Source of the DNA: Hyphomicrobium sp. CS1BSMeth3
GTDB taxonomy: Bacteria; Pseudomonadota; Alphaproteobacteria; Rhizobiales; Hyphomicrobiaceae
Length of the DNA: 64,000 bases
Direction: 5' to 3'
Assembly (NCBI RefSeq): GCF_900117415.1
Contig: NZ_FPEI01000006.1
Span: 1,488,001-1,552,000, forward strand
The translations under genes and the position numbers were made by a program. A model generated the notes under the pieces. The model worked only from the letters and a program-made list of their open reading frames with translations, searched no databases and was not told the origin of the DNA. Shown here piece by piece: positions 25,772-33,806 of the stretch (within the stretch, counting starts at the first letter, position 1; each line of letters opens with the position of its first letter).

Positions 25772-25798
25772 GGCAGGCTCTCAGACCTCAATGCGCGC

Positions 25799-26092
25799 TT
25801 ACCGCTCGCCTTCGCGCTCGTTGAGCGTCTCCCAGTAGTCGATCACGTCTTCGCGGAAGGCGTCCTTGCAGCTCTGCTTGCACGGCATCCACGTGCCGTT
25901 CGGCAGGCGGTACTCGTAGTCGAACTGCCCGCGACGGACTGGCGCCGTCTGACAGCCGTGACCATAGCGGCTGCACGCCGTCACAGATCCCGCGCCATCC
26001 CGCGCCTTGCGCACCTGCGCCTCAGCCGCGCCCATGACGCCCACAAGCACTGAGCCAGCAAGCGCCGCACCCAGGACGGTTCTCAGAAACAT
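25799..26092 (-). CDS. Secreted CKxSC-family protein of unknown function (paralogue 1)
   Basis: A 97-residue protein with a signal peptide (MFLRTVLGAALAGSVLVGVMG, cleavage after AEA-Q). The mature part has the block SRYGHGCQTAPVRRG, then YRLPNGTWMPCKQSCKDAFR and DVIDYWETLNE. Three cysteines suggest one disulfide plus a free thiol or dimer. The same blocks occur in the gene at 26133-26426 and, more divergently, at 30061-30420. Function and family name unknown to me. It is convergent with aspS, and a stem-loop (TGCCTCAG/CTGAGGCA, about 25752-25775) lies in the 27-base gap and the aspS end. Confidence 0.8.
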   Translation of the reverse strand: MFLRTVLGAALAGSVLVGVMGAAEAQVRKARDGAGSVTACSRYGHGCQTAPVRRGQFDYEYRLPNGTWMPCKQSCKDAFREDVIDYWETLNEREGER

Positions 26093-26132
26093 TCAGCGGT
26101 CCCCCACGACTTCCCCTAAGAAAATTCCCGCA

Positions 26133-26426
26133 TCAGCGACGTCCGCTGCCCGCGCGCTCGTTGAGCGTCTCCCAGTAGTCGATCACGTCCTCGCGGATGG
26201 CATCCTTGCAGCTCTGCTTGCAAGGCATCCACGTCCCATTCGGAAGACGATACTCGGCGTCGAAACGCCCCTGCCGAAGCGGCACCGTCATGCAGCCATG
26301 GCCATAGCGGCTGCACGCCGTGACTTGACCGCCGGAGCGGTCCCGTTTGCGTTGAGCATCGGCCGGCGCCGCGAGAACCACCGCTGACAGCCCCACCAGG
26401 GCCGCGAGCAAGACTTTCGGCGACAT
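26133..26426 (-). CDS. Secreted CKxSC-family protein of unknown function (paralogue 2)
   Basis: A 97-residue protein, the tandem paralogue of the gene 40 bases downstream. The signal peptide is MSPKVLLAALVGLSAVVLAAPADA, followed by a basic stretch RKRDRSGG and the shared blocks SRYGHGCMTVPLRQG, YRLPNGTWMPCKQSCKDAIR and DVIDYWETLNE. The DNA of the 3' half is almost identical in the two genes, pointing to a recent duplication, whereas signal peptides and linkers differ. AGGAGG lies seven bases before ATG 26424-26426, a strong ribosome site; the frame's extension to 26465 is rejected. Confidence 0.82.
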   Translation of the reverse strand: MSPKVLLAALVGLSAVVLAAPADAQRKRDRSGGQVTACSRYGHGCMTVPLRQGRFDAEYRLPNGTWMPCKQSCKDAIREDVIDYWETLNERAGSGRR

Positions 26427-26663
26427 GGCGCCCTCCTGATTGTACCGTCCGAACGTCGCAGCCATGCAACGTCGGGCTCTTTGGGCCCGAGGCTACACTA
26501 TGCACCTTTCACTTGTCACAACGCGCAAAACAGCGCGTTCCGTCGCCGGAAAGTCCCGAATGGCTATCACAACGTCTTGAACCGTTTCGTGGCGCTGGAA
26601 TGATGCCGCGATGCTTAAACTTGAATGAATTCGTGACCGGCCTCAGCCAAGCGGAGAACGAGC

Positions 26664-26960
26664 ATGGCCCGGAAACTCGACCCTGCCGAACGCGAAACCG
26701 TCCGCGCCGAGCTGCCGCTCTGGCACATGGTCGACGGACGCGATGCTCTCACGCGCACGATCAAGTTCAAGGATTTCAACGCCGCCTTCGGCTTCATGAC
26801 CCAGGTCGCGCTGGCGGCGGAGAAGCTCGATCATCATCCCGAGTGGTCGAACGTCTGGAACCGCGTCGAGATCACGCTTTCGACGCATGATGCCGGCGGC
26901 CTCACCGAGCGCGATATCAAGCTCGCCAGGATCATCGACAAACTGGCCGAGAAGAGCTGA
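26664..26960 (+). CDS. phhB: 4a-hydroxytetrahydrobiopterin dehydratase (pterin-4-alpha-carbinolamine dehydratase)
   Basis: A 98-residue PCD/DCoH enzyme that dehydrates 4a-hydroxytetrahydropterin, recycling the cofactor of aromatic amino acid hydroxylases. Seen: the typical sequence [37 protein letters not shown], which includes the catalytic HHPEW motif, followed by [21 protein letters not shown] is positioned before ATG 26664. No phenylalanine hydroxylase gene is nearby. It ends at the edge of repeat copy 4, convergent with the flavoprotein gene. Confidence 0.95.
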   Translation: MARKLDPAERETVRAELPLWHMVDGRDALTRTIKFKDFNAAFGFMTQVALAAEKLDHHPEWSNVWNRVEITLSTHDAGGLTERDIKLARIIDKLAEKS

Positions 26961-26961
26961 T

Positions 26962-27083
26962 GCCCCCACTTCCCCCTCTCCCCATTCCTTCAATGGGGAG
27001 AGGGGCGGGAGCTTGTGCGACGTTCGCGTATGCCGCCGCCCCTCATCCTGACCTTCTCCCCGTAAAGACGGGAGAAGGGACAG
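26962..27083. repeat. Mosaic hairpin repeat, copy 4
   Basis: Fills exactly the gap between convergent phhB (ends 26960) and the FccB-like gene (ends 27086). Modules: hairpin CCCTCTCCCCATTCC...AATGGGGAGAGGG, a linker, CCGCCCCTCATCCTGACC and a hairpin CTTCTCCCCGT...ACGGGAGAAGG. It lacks the outer C/G-run module of copies 1, 2 and 5. Confidence 0.9.
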
Positions 27084-27085
27084 CC

Positions 27086-28405
27086 TCAACCCTTTTTCTT
27101 GCCCGCAGCCGCCGCGGGTCCGGCAAACATGTCGGCGGTGATGCCCGAATACCAACCGATGGACTCCTGGTAGTTCTGCGCCCGCGTCGCAGCGTCCTCA
27201 CCGGGCTTCGACACGAACGAGCCCGACGGCTCGAGCTTTCCGCCCTTGGCCGTGTAGTTCGCGCCGACCTTGACGTTGTCATCGGGCGCAAGCAGCGACC
27301 AGCACGTATTGCGGAAGCGCGCCGGGAAACGCTCGCCCTTGGCAAGCTCCGCAAGGATGTCGTTGGCGGCAACCTTGGCCTGGCTGTTCGCCGAGAAGGC
27401 CGACTTCGGCATCTCGGCCGCGATCGTCGCATCCCCGAGCACGTAGACGTCCTTCACGAGCGCGGAAGAGAAATTCTCCGGGTTGACCGGGCACCAGTCG
27501 CCCTTGGCGAGCCCGGTCCTCAGCGCAATCTGGCCCGCGCTCTGCTGGGGGATGACGTTGGCGACATCGAACTTGACCTTCTTGCCGGCCTTGGTCGTGA
27601 TCTCGCGCGATTTGGCATCGAAGGCCGTGACGCTGAATTCATCGATATCGTTCGAGAGATTCAGCTCGAGATTGTCCTTGTAGTACTTGTTGAACGCCTC
27701 GACGAACACCGGCTGCTTCGAGAACGCCTTCTTCGGATCGATGATGACGAGGCGCGACTTCGGTTTCCGCGTCTTCAGGAAGTGCGCGATCATGGCCGCG
27801 CGCTCGTAGGGTCCGGGCGGGCAGCGATAGGGATTGTTCGGCATGACCATGGCGACCGTGCCGCCATTCGGCATCTGCTCGAGCAGGCGCTTCAGGTGCT
27901 GCTTGCCGGGGCCGTCGGTCGTGTAGGCGTGCGGCGCGCGACCGCTCGCGGCGGCGGCCGAGTAGCCGGGAATGGAGTCGTACTTCACCTCGATGCCCGG
28001 CGAGACGACGAGCTTGTCATAGGCAAACGTCTGTCCGCCGCTGGTGCGCACGGTCTTCTTGGCCGTATCCACTGCCGTCGCGCGCTGATGGACGACATTG
28101 ATGCCGAGGCGGCGCAGGCCATCGTAGTTGTGGTTGAGCGAGCCGTAGGTGCGGAAGCCGCCGAGATAGAGGTTCGAGAAGAAGGAGGACGAATAGATCC
28201 TGTTCGGCTCGATCAGCGTCACCTGGAGCGCCGGCGCACCGAGCTTCAATGCGCGCGCAGCGCTCGCGCCACCAGCGCCGCCGCCAATGATGACAACGCG
28301 GCCGGCCCGGACTCCCTGGGCGATGGCGAACGTCCCGAAATTCGCCGCAGCAACCGCGCCGGCGCCGGCGCCAATAATCAGATTCCGCCGTGAAATATCA
28401 GTCAT
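27086..28405 (-). CDS. FAD-dependent sulfide dehydrogenase flavoprotein (FccB/SoxF-like)
   Basis: A 439-residue exported flavoprotein. The N-terminus SRRNLIIGAGAGAVAAANFGTFAIA is a twin-arginine-type signal. The FAD Rossmann motif VVIIGGGAGGASAARALK follows at about residues 37-54. The family's RCPPGPYERAAMIAHFLK segment, VIPQQSAGQIA and VYVLGDATIAAEMPKSAFSANSQA are all present. The C-terminal domain has the FccB-type RFRNTCWSLLAPDDNVKVG. Such proteins oxidise sulfide and pass electrons to a cytochrome c (FccA/SoxE) in the periplasm; no such cytochrome is adjacent. It lies downstream of the SoxS-like gene and back-to-back with soxYZ. Confidence 0.93.
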   Translation of the reverse strand: MTDISRRNLIIGAGAGAVAAANFGTFAIAQGVRAGRVVIIGGGAGGASAARALKLGAPALQVTLIEPNRIYSSSFFSNLYLGGFRTYGSLNHNYDGLRRLGINVVHQRATAVDTAKKTVRTSGGQTFAYDKLVVSPGIEVKYDSIPGYSAAAASGRAPHAYTTDGPGKQHLKRLLEQMPNGGTVAMVMPNNPYRCPPGPYERAAMIAHFLKTRKPKSRLVIIDPKKAFSKQPVFVEAFNKYYKDNLELNLSNDIDEFSVTAFDAKSREITTKAGKKVKFDVANVIPQQSAGQIALRTGLAKGDWCPVNPENFSSALVKDVYVLGDATIAAEMPKSAFSANSQAKVAANDILAELAKGERFPARFRNTCWSLLAPDDNVKVGANYTAKGGKLEPSGSFVSKPGEDAATRAQNYQESIGWYSGITADMFAGPAAAAGKKKG

Positions 28406-28502
28406 TTACACCTCCCGTGAGATCGATTGCTCGAATCCAGCGCACGTTCTTTGCAGCCTTTCCGGCGCTCTTTCTTATATTTTCTTTTGATAAGCTTTCA
28501 GT

Positions 28503-28533
28503 GGTCCGCGCAAGTACTGATTGAACGCGGACC
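28503..28533. other. Inverted repeat between the soxS-like and fccB-like genes
   Basis: GGTCCGCG (28503-28510) and CGCGGACC (28526-28533) form a perfect 8-bp stem around 15 bases, 5 bases below the soxS-like stop. No T-run follows on either strand, so it is probably an intercistronic stem-loop or operator rather than a terminator. Confidence 0.45.
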
Positions 28534-28537
28534 GTCG

Positions 28538-29002
28538 TCATCTTCTTTCGACCTGCTTCTCCGCGAAGTTGGGCGCCGCGGCTCCGCTGCGCTGCAGCGC
28601 GACGCGCACGTCCTCCATCAATGCGGCGAGCTGCATCCAGAAGAGATCCGCGCCCCCGTAGCCGACGATGCGTCCGACCTCGCGGCCGCGCACGAGCATC
28701 ACGAATGTCGGCGAGTAAACAACGCGCTGGATGAAGGCGATATCGGGCGCGTGCCGGAAGCGGCGCACGAGCGGCGCGATCTTGCCGTCCTCGCTCGCCT
28801 CATAGCCGGGGGCGACCTCGCGCTCCCAGCGCGCGCAATAGGGACAGCCGGGATCGCTGATCATAACCAGCGCGGCGGGTGCAGTTGCGAGATCGATTTC
28901 GGGAGCGGCGCCGGCGTTCTGAGCGCGCGCAATGCTGGCGCCGAGAAAGAGCACGAGGAGAGCTGCAAGCAATGAAAGGGGCCGGCGCGCGAACTGCTGC
29001 AT
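28538..29002 (-). CDS. SoxS-like periplasmic thioredoxin-fold protein
   Basis: A 154-residue exported thioredoxin-fold protein. The signal peptide is ARRPLSLLAALLVLFLGASIARA; the active site is in MISDPGCPYCARWEREVAPGY (CPYC), and the cis-Pro region is YSPTFVMLVRGREVGRIVGY. SoxS proteins reduce and reactivate the SoxY carrier cysteine. Assignment rests on the CPYC site and position: it is divergent from soxYZ by 165 bases and upstream of the fccB-like gene. A GTG at 29017 is an alternative start; neither has a strong ribosome site. A general periplasmic DsbE-like role is the alternative. Confidence 0.85.
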   Translation of the reverse strand: MQQFARRPLSLLAALLVLFLGASIARAQNAGAAPEIDLATAPAALVMISDPGCPYCARWEREVAPGYEASEDGKIAPLVRRFRHAPDIAFIQRVVYSPTFVMLVRGREVGRIVGYGGADLFWMQLAALMEDVRVALQRSGAAAPNFAEKQVERR

Positions 29003-29167
29003 GATCGTCAAAACCACGCCTTCTCAGCGCCCCTGCGGTTGCATACAAACATTCTAATATGCTACTGGAAATCTGCAAGTACCGACGCCGTCGGAGCAAC
29101 CGACGCGCCGCGGTGCACCGCCAAAATCGAGGAGGGCTCGGCCCCAAATGCCGGGTGTGCGAAAGGC
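29003..29167. promoter_or_regulatory. Divergent sox control region
   Basis: 165 bases between the leftward soxS-like gene and rightward soxY. An AT-rich patch at 29041-29080 contains ACATTCTAATATGCT, an imperfect dyad. Sox clusters are often repressed by ArsR-type SoxR proteins at such AT-rich dyads, but no regulator gene is in the window, so this is only a candidate. Confidence 0.35.
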
Positions 29168-29647
29168 ATGACGCAGAGGTTGGAGATCGAAGTTGTTGGC
29201 CGTCGGACATTCCTGATCGGCGCGGGCGCCAGCTTGGCAATGGCCGCATTCCTCGCGGATCTGCCGGCGCTTGCCCAGGAGCCTGTTCGCAGTATCGACG
29301 AGGCCCTGAAGAAGGTGCTCGGCGATACCAAGCCGACCGAGAGCGGCATCACGCTCGAGATCCCCGAGATCGCCGAGAACGGCAACACGGTGCCCTTCAC
29401 GCTCGCGGTCGACAGCCCGATGACGGACGCCAGCCACGTCAAGGCGGTGCACGTCTTCGCCTCCGGCAATCCGCAGGTGGGCGTCGCGAGCTACAATTTC
29501 ACGCCCGCGTCGGGCAAGGCCTCGGTCTCGAGCCGTATGCGCCTCGCGCGGACGCAGGACGTCGTTGTGGTGGCGGAGCTGAGCGACGGCAAGTTCCTGC
29601 TCGGCAAGCGCAATGTCAAAGTCACGATCGGCGGCTGCGGCGGCTGA
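29168..29647 (+). CDS. soxY: Thiosulfate-oxidation carrier protein SoxY
   Basis: A 159-residue periplasmic protein with a twin-arginine-type signal (GRRTFLIGAGASLAMAAFLA, then LPALAQ). The SoxY domain runs from VLGDTKPTESGITLEIPEIAENGNTVPFTL onwards. The protein ends in the hallmark GGCGG, whose Cys157 on the swinging arm carries covalently bound sulfur intermediates. SoxY works as a heterodimer with SoxZ, encoded 23 bases downstream. The start ATG 29168 has GAAAGG almost abutting it, so the exact initiation codon is uncertain; the Tat motif lies downstream in any case. Confidence 0.96.
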   Translation: MTQRLEIEVVGRRTFLIGAGASLAMAAFLADLPALAQEPVRSIDEALKKVLGDTKPTESGITLEIPEIAENGNTVPFTLAVDSPMTDASHVKAVHVFASGNPQVGVASYNFTPASGKASVSSRMRLARTQDVVVVAELSDGKFLLGKRNVKVTIGGCGG

Positions 29648-29670
29648 GGCAGGGATAGGGAGCGAGAACG

Positions 29671-29997
29671 ATGTCAGCAGCAAAACCCCGCATCCGTATT
29701 CCGGAAAAGGCCAAGGTCGGCGAGGTCATCGAGATCAAGACGCTCGTCCAGCACGTCATGGAGACCGGGAACCGCAAGACCGCCGACGGCAAGGTCGTCC
29801 CGCGCAACATCATCAACACGTTCACGGCGAAGTTCAACGGCGTCGAGTTCTTCAAAGCCGACGTGTCGCCGGGCATCTCGGCGAACCCCTACCTCGCCTT
29901 CTTCATGAAGGTGCCGGGGCCGGGTGAGTTCGAATTCACCTGGATCGACGACGCCGGCGTAAAGATCGACCAGAAGATGCCGCTGGCAATCGGCTGA
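29671..29997 (+). CDS. soxZ: Thiosulfate-oxidation carrier complex protein SoxZ
   Basis: A 108-residue Ig-like partner of SoxY. It starts SAAKPRIRIPEKAKVGEVIEIKTLVQHVMETGNR, the family's usual beginning, and ends with GEFEFTWIDDAGVKIDQKMPLAI. It lacks its own signal peptide, as expected, because SoxYZ is exported as a complex by the SoxY Tat signal. AGGGAGCGAGAACG precedes ATG 29671. A strong terminator follows 26 bases after the stop. SoxA, X, B, C and D are not in the window. Confidence 0.97.
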   Translation: MSAAKPRIRIPEKAKVGEVIEIKTLVQHVMETGNRKTADGKVVPRNIINTFTAKFNGVEFFKADVSPGISANPYLAFFMKVPGPGEFEFTWIDDAGVKIDQKMPLAIG

Positions 29998-30023
29998 TCG
30001 CCACGACCGATCTCCAAGAAGCG

Positions 30024-30062
30024 AAAAGCCCTCTCCCAGATCGGGAGAGGGCTTTTGCTTTT
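30024..30062 (+). terminator. Rho-independent terminator after soxYZ
   Basis: AAAAGCCCTCTCCC-AGATC-GGGAGAGGGCTTTT followed by GCTTTT: a 14-bp stem plus U-tract. With an A-run on the other side it can also stop the convergent gene ending at 30061. Confidence 0.92.
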
Positions 30063-30420
30063 AGAACCAGAAGTCGAAGGTGAAGTAGTTGGGGCCCCCG
30101 TCAGGCGGGTTGCGTCCCTGCGTCTCCCAGAAATCCACGGTCGCGAGGCGCAGCGACTCCGAGCAGCTCCGCTTGCATTCGATCCACGTCCCACCCGGCA
30201 TCCGTACTTCCCAGCCATTGGGACCGCGGCGCACGGGGCCTGAAATCGTGCCATGCCCCCAGCGGCTTTCGGCTACGACATAGGCAGGGGCTTTCCTGGG
30301 GCGCTCGCCATCGCGCACCCGCTGCTGTGCCGCCGCATCGCCGAGAACGGCCGCGTCCATGCTCAGCGCCAACCCACTCGCGACAGCCAGTGCGGCGAGC
30401 GACGTCCAAATCCTTCTCAT
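30061..30420 (-). CDS. Secreted CKxSC-family protein of unknown function (divergent paralogue 3)
   Basis: A 119-residue protein with an N-terminal signal peptide (WTSLAALAVASGLALSM, processing after DAAAQ or nearby). Its mature part shares the block order of the 25799 and 26133 products: ESRWGHGTISGPVRRG, RMPGGTWIECKRSCSESLRL and TVDFWET. It has only the two CKxSC cysteines and an aromatic tail (NYFTFDFWF) not found in the other two. Function unknown. Upstream is a bare 110-base gap from the next secreted-protein gene. The stop codon lies at the edge of the soxZ terminator. Confidence 0.8.
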   Translation of the reverse strand: MRRIWTSLAALAVASGLALSMDAAVLGDAAAQQRVRDGERPRKAPAYVVAESRWGHGTISGPVRRGPNGWEVRMPGGTWIECKRSCSESLRLATVDFWETQGRNPPDGGPNYFTFDFWF

Positions 30421-30530
30421 GATCCTTCTCCCTGCTCACGCCCCGCGACGTGGCGCCTTCTGCGCCAGAGCGGCCGCTCGGGCCGCTCACCGCCGCCCCA
30501 CCGGGCGGATACCCCCACCCCAAAGCCAAC

Positions 30531-31022
30531 CTAACTGCGCGACAGGCTGATGTTCACAGCCCTGAGGCCGATGCCGTTCGTCTCGATCGACACCGAATGG
30601 CGCGCGCCCGTAATTGCCACGTTCATGGAGCCGGAGAACGTCCCGCCCGTGATCGCTAGATTGATCCGACCCGAGCTGACCTTGCCGGTCACCGTTCCGG
30701 TTGCATTGAACGTGCGCTCTTCCCAGCTCCCTTCAACCTGGCTTCCGCTCTGATTGAGATTGGCGCGCAGCTCGATCTTGTTGCTGGCCGAGGCGCAACG
30801 CAGCGCAATGCCGAGCGCCGCCGTCTCCTTCTGCGTGTAGAAGGCACGGCACTTCAACGCTTCCGTCTTGCCATTGTCGAGCCTGATCTGCCCCGAGCCA
30901 CCCCATGTGCCGACGAGCGTCTGGAAGGGTGTCTCAGCCCGTGCCCCGGAGAAACCGGCCGTCATCATCAGCACGGCGAGGACGAAGCCACGCCCCCCGG
31001 CACGTGCCCACGACGCGTTCAT
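30531..31022 (-). CDS. Secreted beta-rich protein of unknown function
   Basis: A 163-residue protein with a signal peptide (GRGFVLAVLMMTAGFSGARA). The mature part starts ETPFQTLVGTWGGSGQIRLDNGKTEALKCRAFY and continues as alternating short beta-strand-like segments: GIALRCASASNKIELRANL, VEGSWEERTFNATGTVTGKV and NVAITGARHSVSIET. Two cysteines (in LKCRAF and LRCASA) could pair. The shape suggests a periplasmic beta-barrel or jellyroll similar to conserved rhizobial hypotheticals; no function can be assigned. No clear relation to the CKxSC family apart from being exported. Confidence 0.75.
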   Translation of the reverse strand: MNASWARAGGRGFVLAVLMMTAGFSGARAETPFQTLVGTWGGSGQIRLDNGKTEALKCRAFYTQKETAALGIALRCASASNKIELRANLNQSGSQVEGSWEERTFNATGTVTGKVSSGRINLAITGGTFSGSMNVAITGARHSVSIETNGIGLRAVNISLSRS

Positions 31023-31320
31023 TGCTTTGCTCCCTGGTTGAACTCACATCCCTGCCCCCGCACGCGCAACGATGCGCGGCACCCGATTGCAGGTGTCGGC
31101 CTACATGGTGATGCGGCCACATTATCGCAAGAAGTTATCATGTTACGTGCCATTCGTCAGCGGAATGACGTGTCGCCGGCGCACCCCGTTTCCGGCGCGG
31201 CACATCGGCAACACTCAGCGCCAGGAACACTCGCATCGACTTGCGCCTAAAAATCAGGCATATCGCGCAGGCTCAATTCGCGTAGCGCCACGCGCTCCCC
31301 AGGCCGAGACCGCTGATCCC
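31023..31320. other. Divergent intergenic region
   Basis: About 300 bases between the leftward secreted-protein gene and the rightward MFS gene. An AT-richer stretch around 31110-31150 (ACATTATCGCAAGAAGTTATCATG) may contain promoters; I see no gene and no hairpin with a T-run. Confidence 0.45.
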
Positions 31321-32598
31321 ATGAACAATACCTATGGTACGGCCGCCGACGTCGACTCGGCCTATGCTTGGCTTCGGCTTCTCGCCGCAGCCCTCATCGG
31401 CACGATCGGCAACGTCGGCATGTGGTCGGTGGTCGTTGTTCTTCCTGCCGTGCAGGCCGAATTCGGCGTCGACCGCGGAGCGGCCTCGCTTCCCTACACG
31501 CTCACGCTGCTCGGCTTCGGCTTTGGCGGCGTCATCGCCGGCCGCTTTGCCGATCGCCACGGCGTCATGTTTCCCGTGCTCTTCGGCGCCATCGCCCTCG
31601 GCCTCGGCTATATCGCCACCGGCTACACGCAAAACCTCTGGCAGTTTGCCATCGCGCATGGCGTCCTGATCGGCCTTTGCGGCACCGCCACGATGTTTGC
31701 GCCCCTCCTCGCCGACATCACCCACTGGTTCAACAAGCGGCGCGGCATTGCCCTCGCCATCTGCGCCAGTGGCAACTACCTCTCGGGCACGGTCTGGCCG
31801 CCGATCCTGCAGGCCTCGATCGACACCTATGGCTGGCGCTTCACGCATATTGCCCTCGGCCTCTTCTGCACGGTGACGCTGCTGCTGCTGGCGCCGCTCC
31901 TCCAGCGCCGGCCGCCACACGAGGCACCGGTCGCCACCGGAAGCCTCGCGCACGAGCCCTCGCCGGCGCTTCTGCGCTTGCGGCCCGCCACGCTTCAGAC
32001 GCTGCTCATTGTCGCCGGCCTCGCCTGCTGCGTCGCCATGTCGATGCCGCAGGTCCACATCGTTGCCTATTGCGCCGACCTCGGTTTCGGTGCCCAGCGC
32101 GGTGCCGAAATGCTCTCGCTCATGCTCGGGTTCGGCATCGTGAGCCGGCTCATCTCGGGCTTCATCTCCGACAAGATCGGCGGCTTGTACACGTTGCTGC
32201 TCGGCTCGACGCTGCAGGGGATCGCGCTCTTCCTCTACCTCCCTTTCGACGGGCTCGCGTCGCTCTATGTGGTGTCGGCGCTGTTCGGGCTCTTCCAGGG
32301 CGGCATCGTGCCGAGCTATGCGCTCATCGTGCGCGAGTACTTCTCGCCCAAGGAAGCGGGCGCGCGTGTCGGCGTCGTGCTCATGGCGACGCTCTTCGGC
32401 ATGGCCCTCGGCGGCTGGCTCTCGGGCGTGATCTACGACCTCACGGGCTCCTACCAGGCCGCCTTCCTGAACGGCATTGCCTGGAACCTGCTGAACGTGT
32501 CGATCGTGCTCTTCCTGCTCTGGCGGCGGCGCACAGGGCGCCGCCAGCCGGTGGCCCGCGAGGCCGTACCAAGAGACGGACGTCTGGCACGTGCCTGA
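31321..32598 (+). CDS. MFS transporter (monocarboxylate/oxalate-formate antiporter type)
   Basis: A 425-residue carrier with twelve predicted TM helices. The loop 2-3 motif is GRFADRHGVMFPVLFGAIALGLGYIATG, followed by ALLADITHWFNKRRGIALAICASGNYLSGTVWPP, which is typical of the monocarboxylate-porter/oxalate:formate group (FNKRRGIALA). The second half has SGFISDKIGGLYTLLLGSTLQG. It likely imports an organic acid, perhaps the substrate of the catabolic genes that follow. ATG 31321 is chosen because the TM1 segment follows it directly; the open frame to 31072 is low-quality sequence. It converges on the iron-dependent dehydrogenase 15 bases away. Confidence 0.9.
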   Translation: MNNTYGTAADVDSAYAWLRLLAAALIGTIGNVGMWSVVVVLPAVQAEFGVDRGAASLPYTLTLLGFGFGGVIAGRFADRHGVMFPVLFGAIALGLGYIATGYTQNLWQFAIAHGVLIGLCGTATMFAPLLADITHWFNKRRGIALAICASGNYLSGTVWPPILQASIDTYGWRFTHIALGLFCTVTLLLLAPLLQRRPPHEAPVATGSLAHEPSPALLRLRPATLQTLLIVAGLACCVAMSMPQVHIVAYCADLGFGAQRGAEMLSLMLGFGIVSRLISGFISDKIGGLYTLLLGSTLQGIALFLYLPFDGLASLYVVSALFGLFQGGIVPSYALIVREYFSPKEAGARVGVVLMATLFGMALGGWLSGVIYDLTGSYQAAFLNGIAWNLLNVSIVLFLLWRRRTGRRQPVAREAVPRDGRLARA

Positions 32599-32612
32599 GA
32601 CTCGGGACCGCC

Positions 32613-33806
32613 CTACCAGGCGATCTCGAGGATCTCCATGACGTCGCCAGGGCCGTTGATCTTCTTCGGGTTGCGCCGCACCGGGGCATAGGTCATGGCC
32701 CGCTCGGCGATCGTCGGCAGATCCTCGCGCTTGATACCGACGGCACGCAGGTTTCCCGGCTGGCCAATGCGCTGGACGAGCTCGGCGATCAGATCCCCGG
32801 CGGGCCGATCCGGCGCCCCCATCGCGGCGCTCAGAGCCTTCTGCCGCTCGCCATTGAAGGACGCATTCCAGCGCAGGACGGCCGGCAGCATGACGCAGCT
32901 CGTGTGGCCATGCGGCACGCCATAGCCGGAGCCGAGCACATAGCCAATGCCGTGGCTGGCACCGCTCCCCGCGCCCGCGATCGATGCCGAAATCGCCTGC
33001 CACATGCCGAACTGGCCATCGAGCCGCGCCGCGAGATCGTCCGGGCGCTCCACCATGGCTGGCAGCGAGCGATGCAGCAGCCGCAGACCCTGCAGCGAAA
33101 GCGGCTCCGTCGCCGGGTTGGCGGTCGGCGAACAGTAGGATTCGACCGAGTGATCGACCGAGCGGATGCCGGTCGAAACAAGCAGCCACTCGGGTGTCGC
33201 CATTGTCATGACCGGATCGAGGATCACCGTCATCGGCACGAACAGGCGGTGGCTGAAGGACTGCTTGAAGTGCGTCTCGCTGTTCGTGACGCCGGCATTG
33301 GGCGTGAACTCGGCCGCGGAGAGGGTCGTCGGGATCGCGACCATGCGGATCGCATCAGGCGGCGGCACCATAGGTGTCGGAATGCGACCATCGTCGCGGC
33401 CGGAGCGATAGGGCTCCATGGCCGCGGGGCTGTCGAGATTGTGCCAGAGGCACATGAGCATGGCCTTGGTCGCATCCACGACCGAGCCGCCACCGACGGC
33501 CACAATGAGATCGGCCTTGGCTGCGCGTGCCGCTCCTGCACCTGCGATCACATCTTCGCGCGGGCTATGTGAGGCAATGGCACTGAACGTGCCGACATGC
33601 AGGCTGCCGAGCGCCTTCTCGATAGCCTGCAGGGGGCCGTCCGAAAGCTTTGCGAGCGACCGCGTCGAGGTGACGAACACGCGGCGCGCGCCGCGCTGCT
33701 TGATTTCCGCGAGCAGTGCCTCGCCTGCCGGCTCGCCGAAAACGATGCGCTCCTGGGCCTGCATGGTGAAGACGCCGCGTGGCAGCGCGCTCGATGGGCT
33801 GGTCAT
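32613..33806 (-). CDS. Iron-containing alcohol dehydrogenase (maleylacetate reductase-like)
   Basis: A 397-residue group III dehydrogenase. NAD-binding is shown by ADLIVAVGGGSVVDATKAMLM, and VAIPTTLSAAEFTPNAGVTN is the PTTLSAAE-type segment seen in maleylacetate reductases rather than the PTTAGTGSE of common alcohol dehydrogenases. Metal-binding His residues fall in GIRSVDHSVESYCSP, SGASHGIGYVLGSGYGVPHGHTSCVMLP. Homologues reduce maleylacetate or hydroxy/oxo acids. ATG 33804-33806 has AAGGAG upstream; the frame to 33947 is rejected. It is divergent from the M20 gene and convergent with the MFS gene, so it may serve the same pathway under its own promoter. Confidence 0.92.
   Translation of the reverse strand: MTSPSSALPRGVFTMQAQERIVFGEPAGEALLAEIKQRGARRVFVTSTRSLAKLSDGPLQAIEKALGSLHVGTFSAIASHSPREDVIAGAGAARAAKADLIVAVGGGSVVDATKAMLMCLWHNLDSPAAMEPYRSGRDDGRIPTPMVPPPDAIRMVAIPTTLSAAEFTPNAGVTNSETHFKQSFSHRLFVPMTVILDPVMTMATPEWLLVSTGIRSVDHSVESYCSPTANPATEPLSLQGLRLLHRSLPAMVERPDDLAARLDGQFGMWQAISASIAGAGSGASHGIGYVLGSGYGVPHGHTSCVMLPAVLRWNASFNGERQKALSAAMGAPDRPAGDLIAELVQRIGQPGNLRAVGIKREDLPTIAERAMTYAPVRRNPKKINGPGDVMEILEIAW

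Noticed and set aside
25751-25776. Stem-loop at the end of aspS as a rho-independent terminator
   Set aside because: The stem CTGCCTCAG/CTGAGGCAG is good, but no T-run follows on the plus strand, so it was left as a note in the neighbouring entry.
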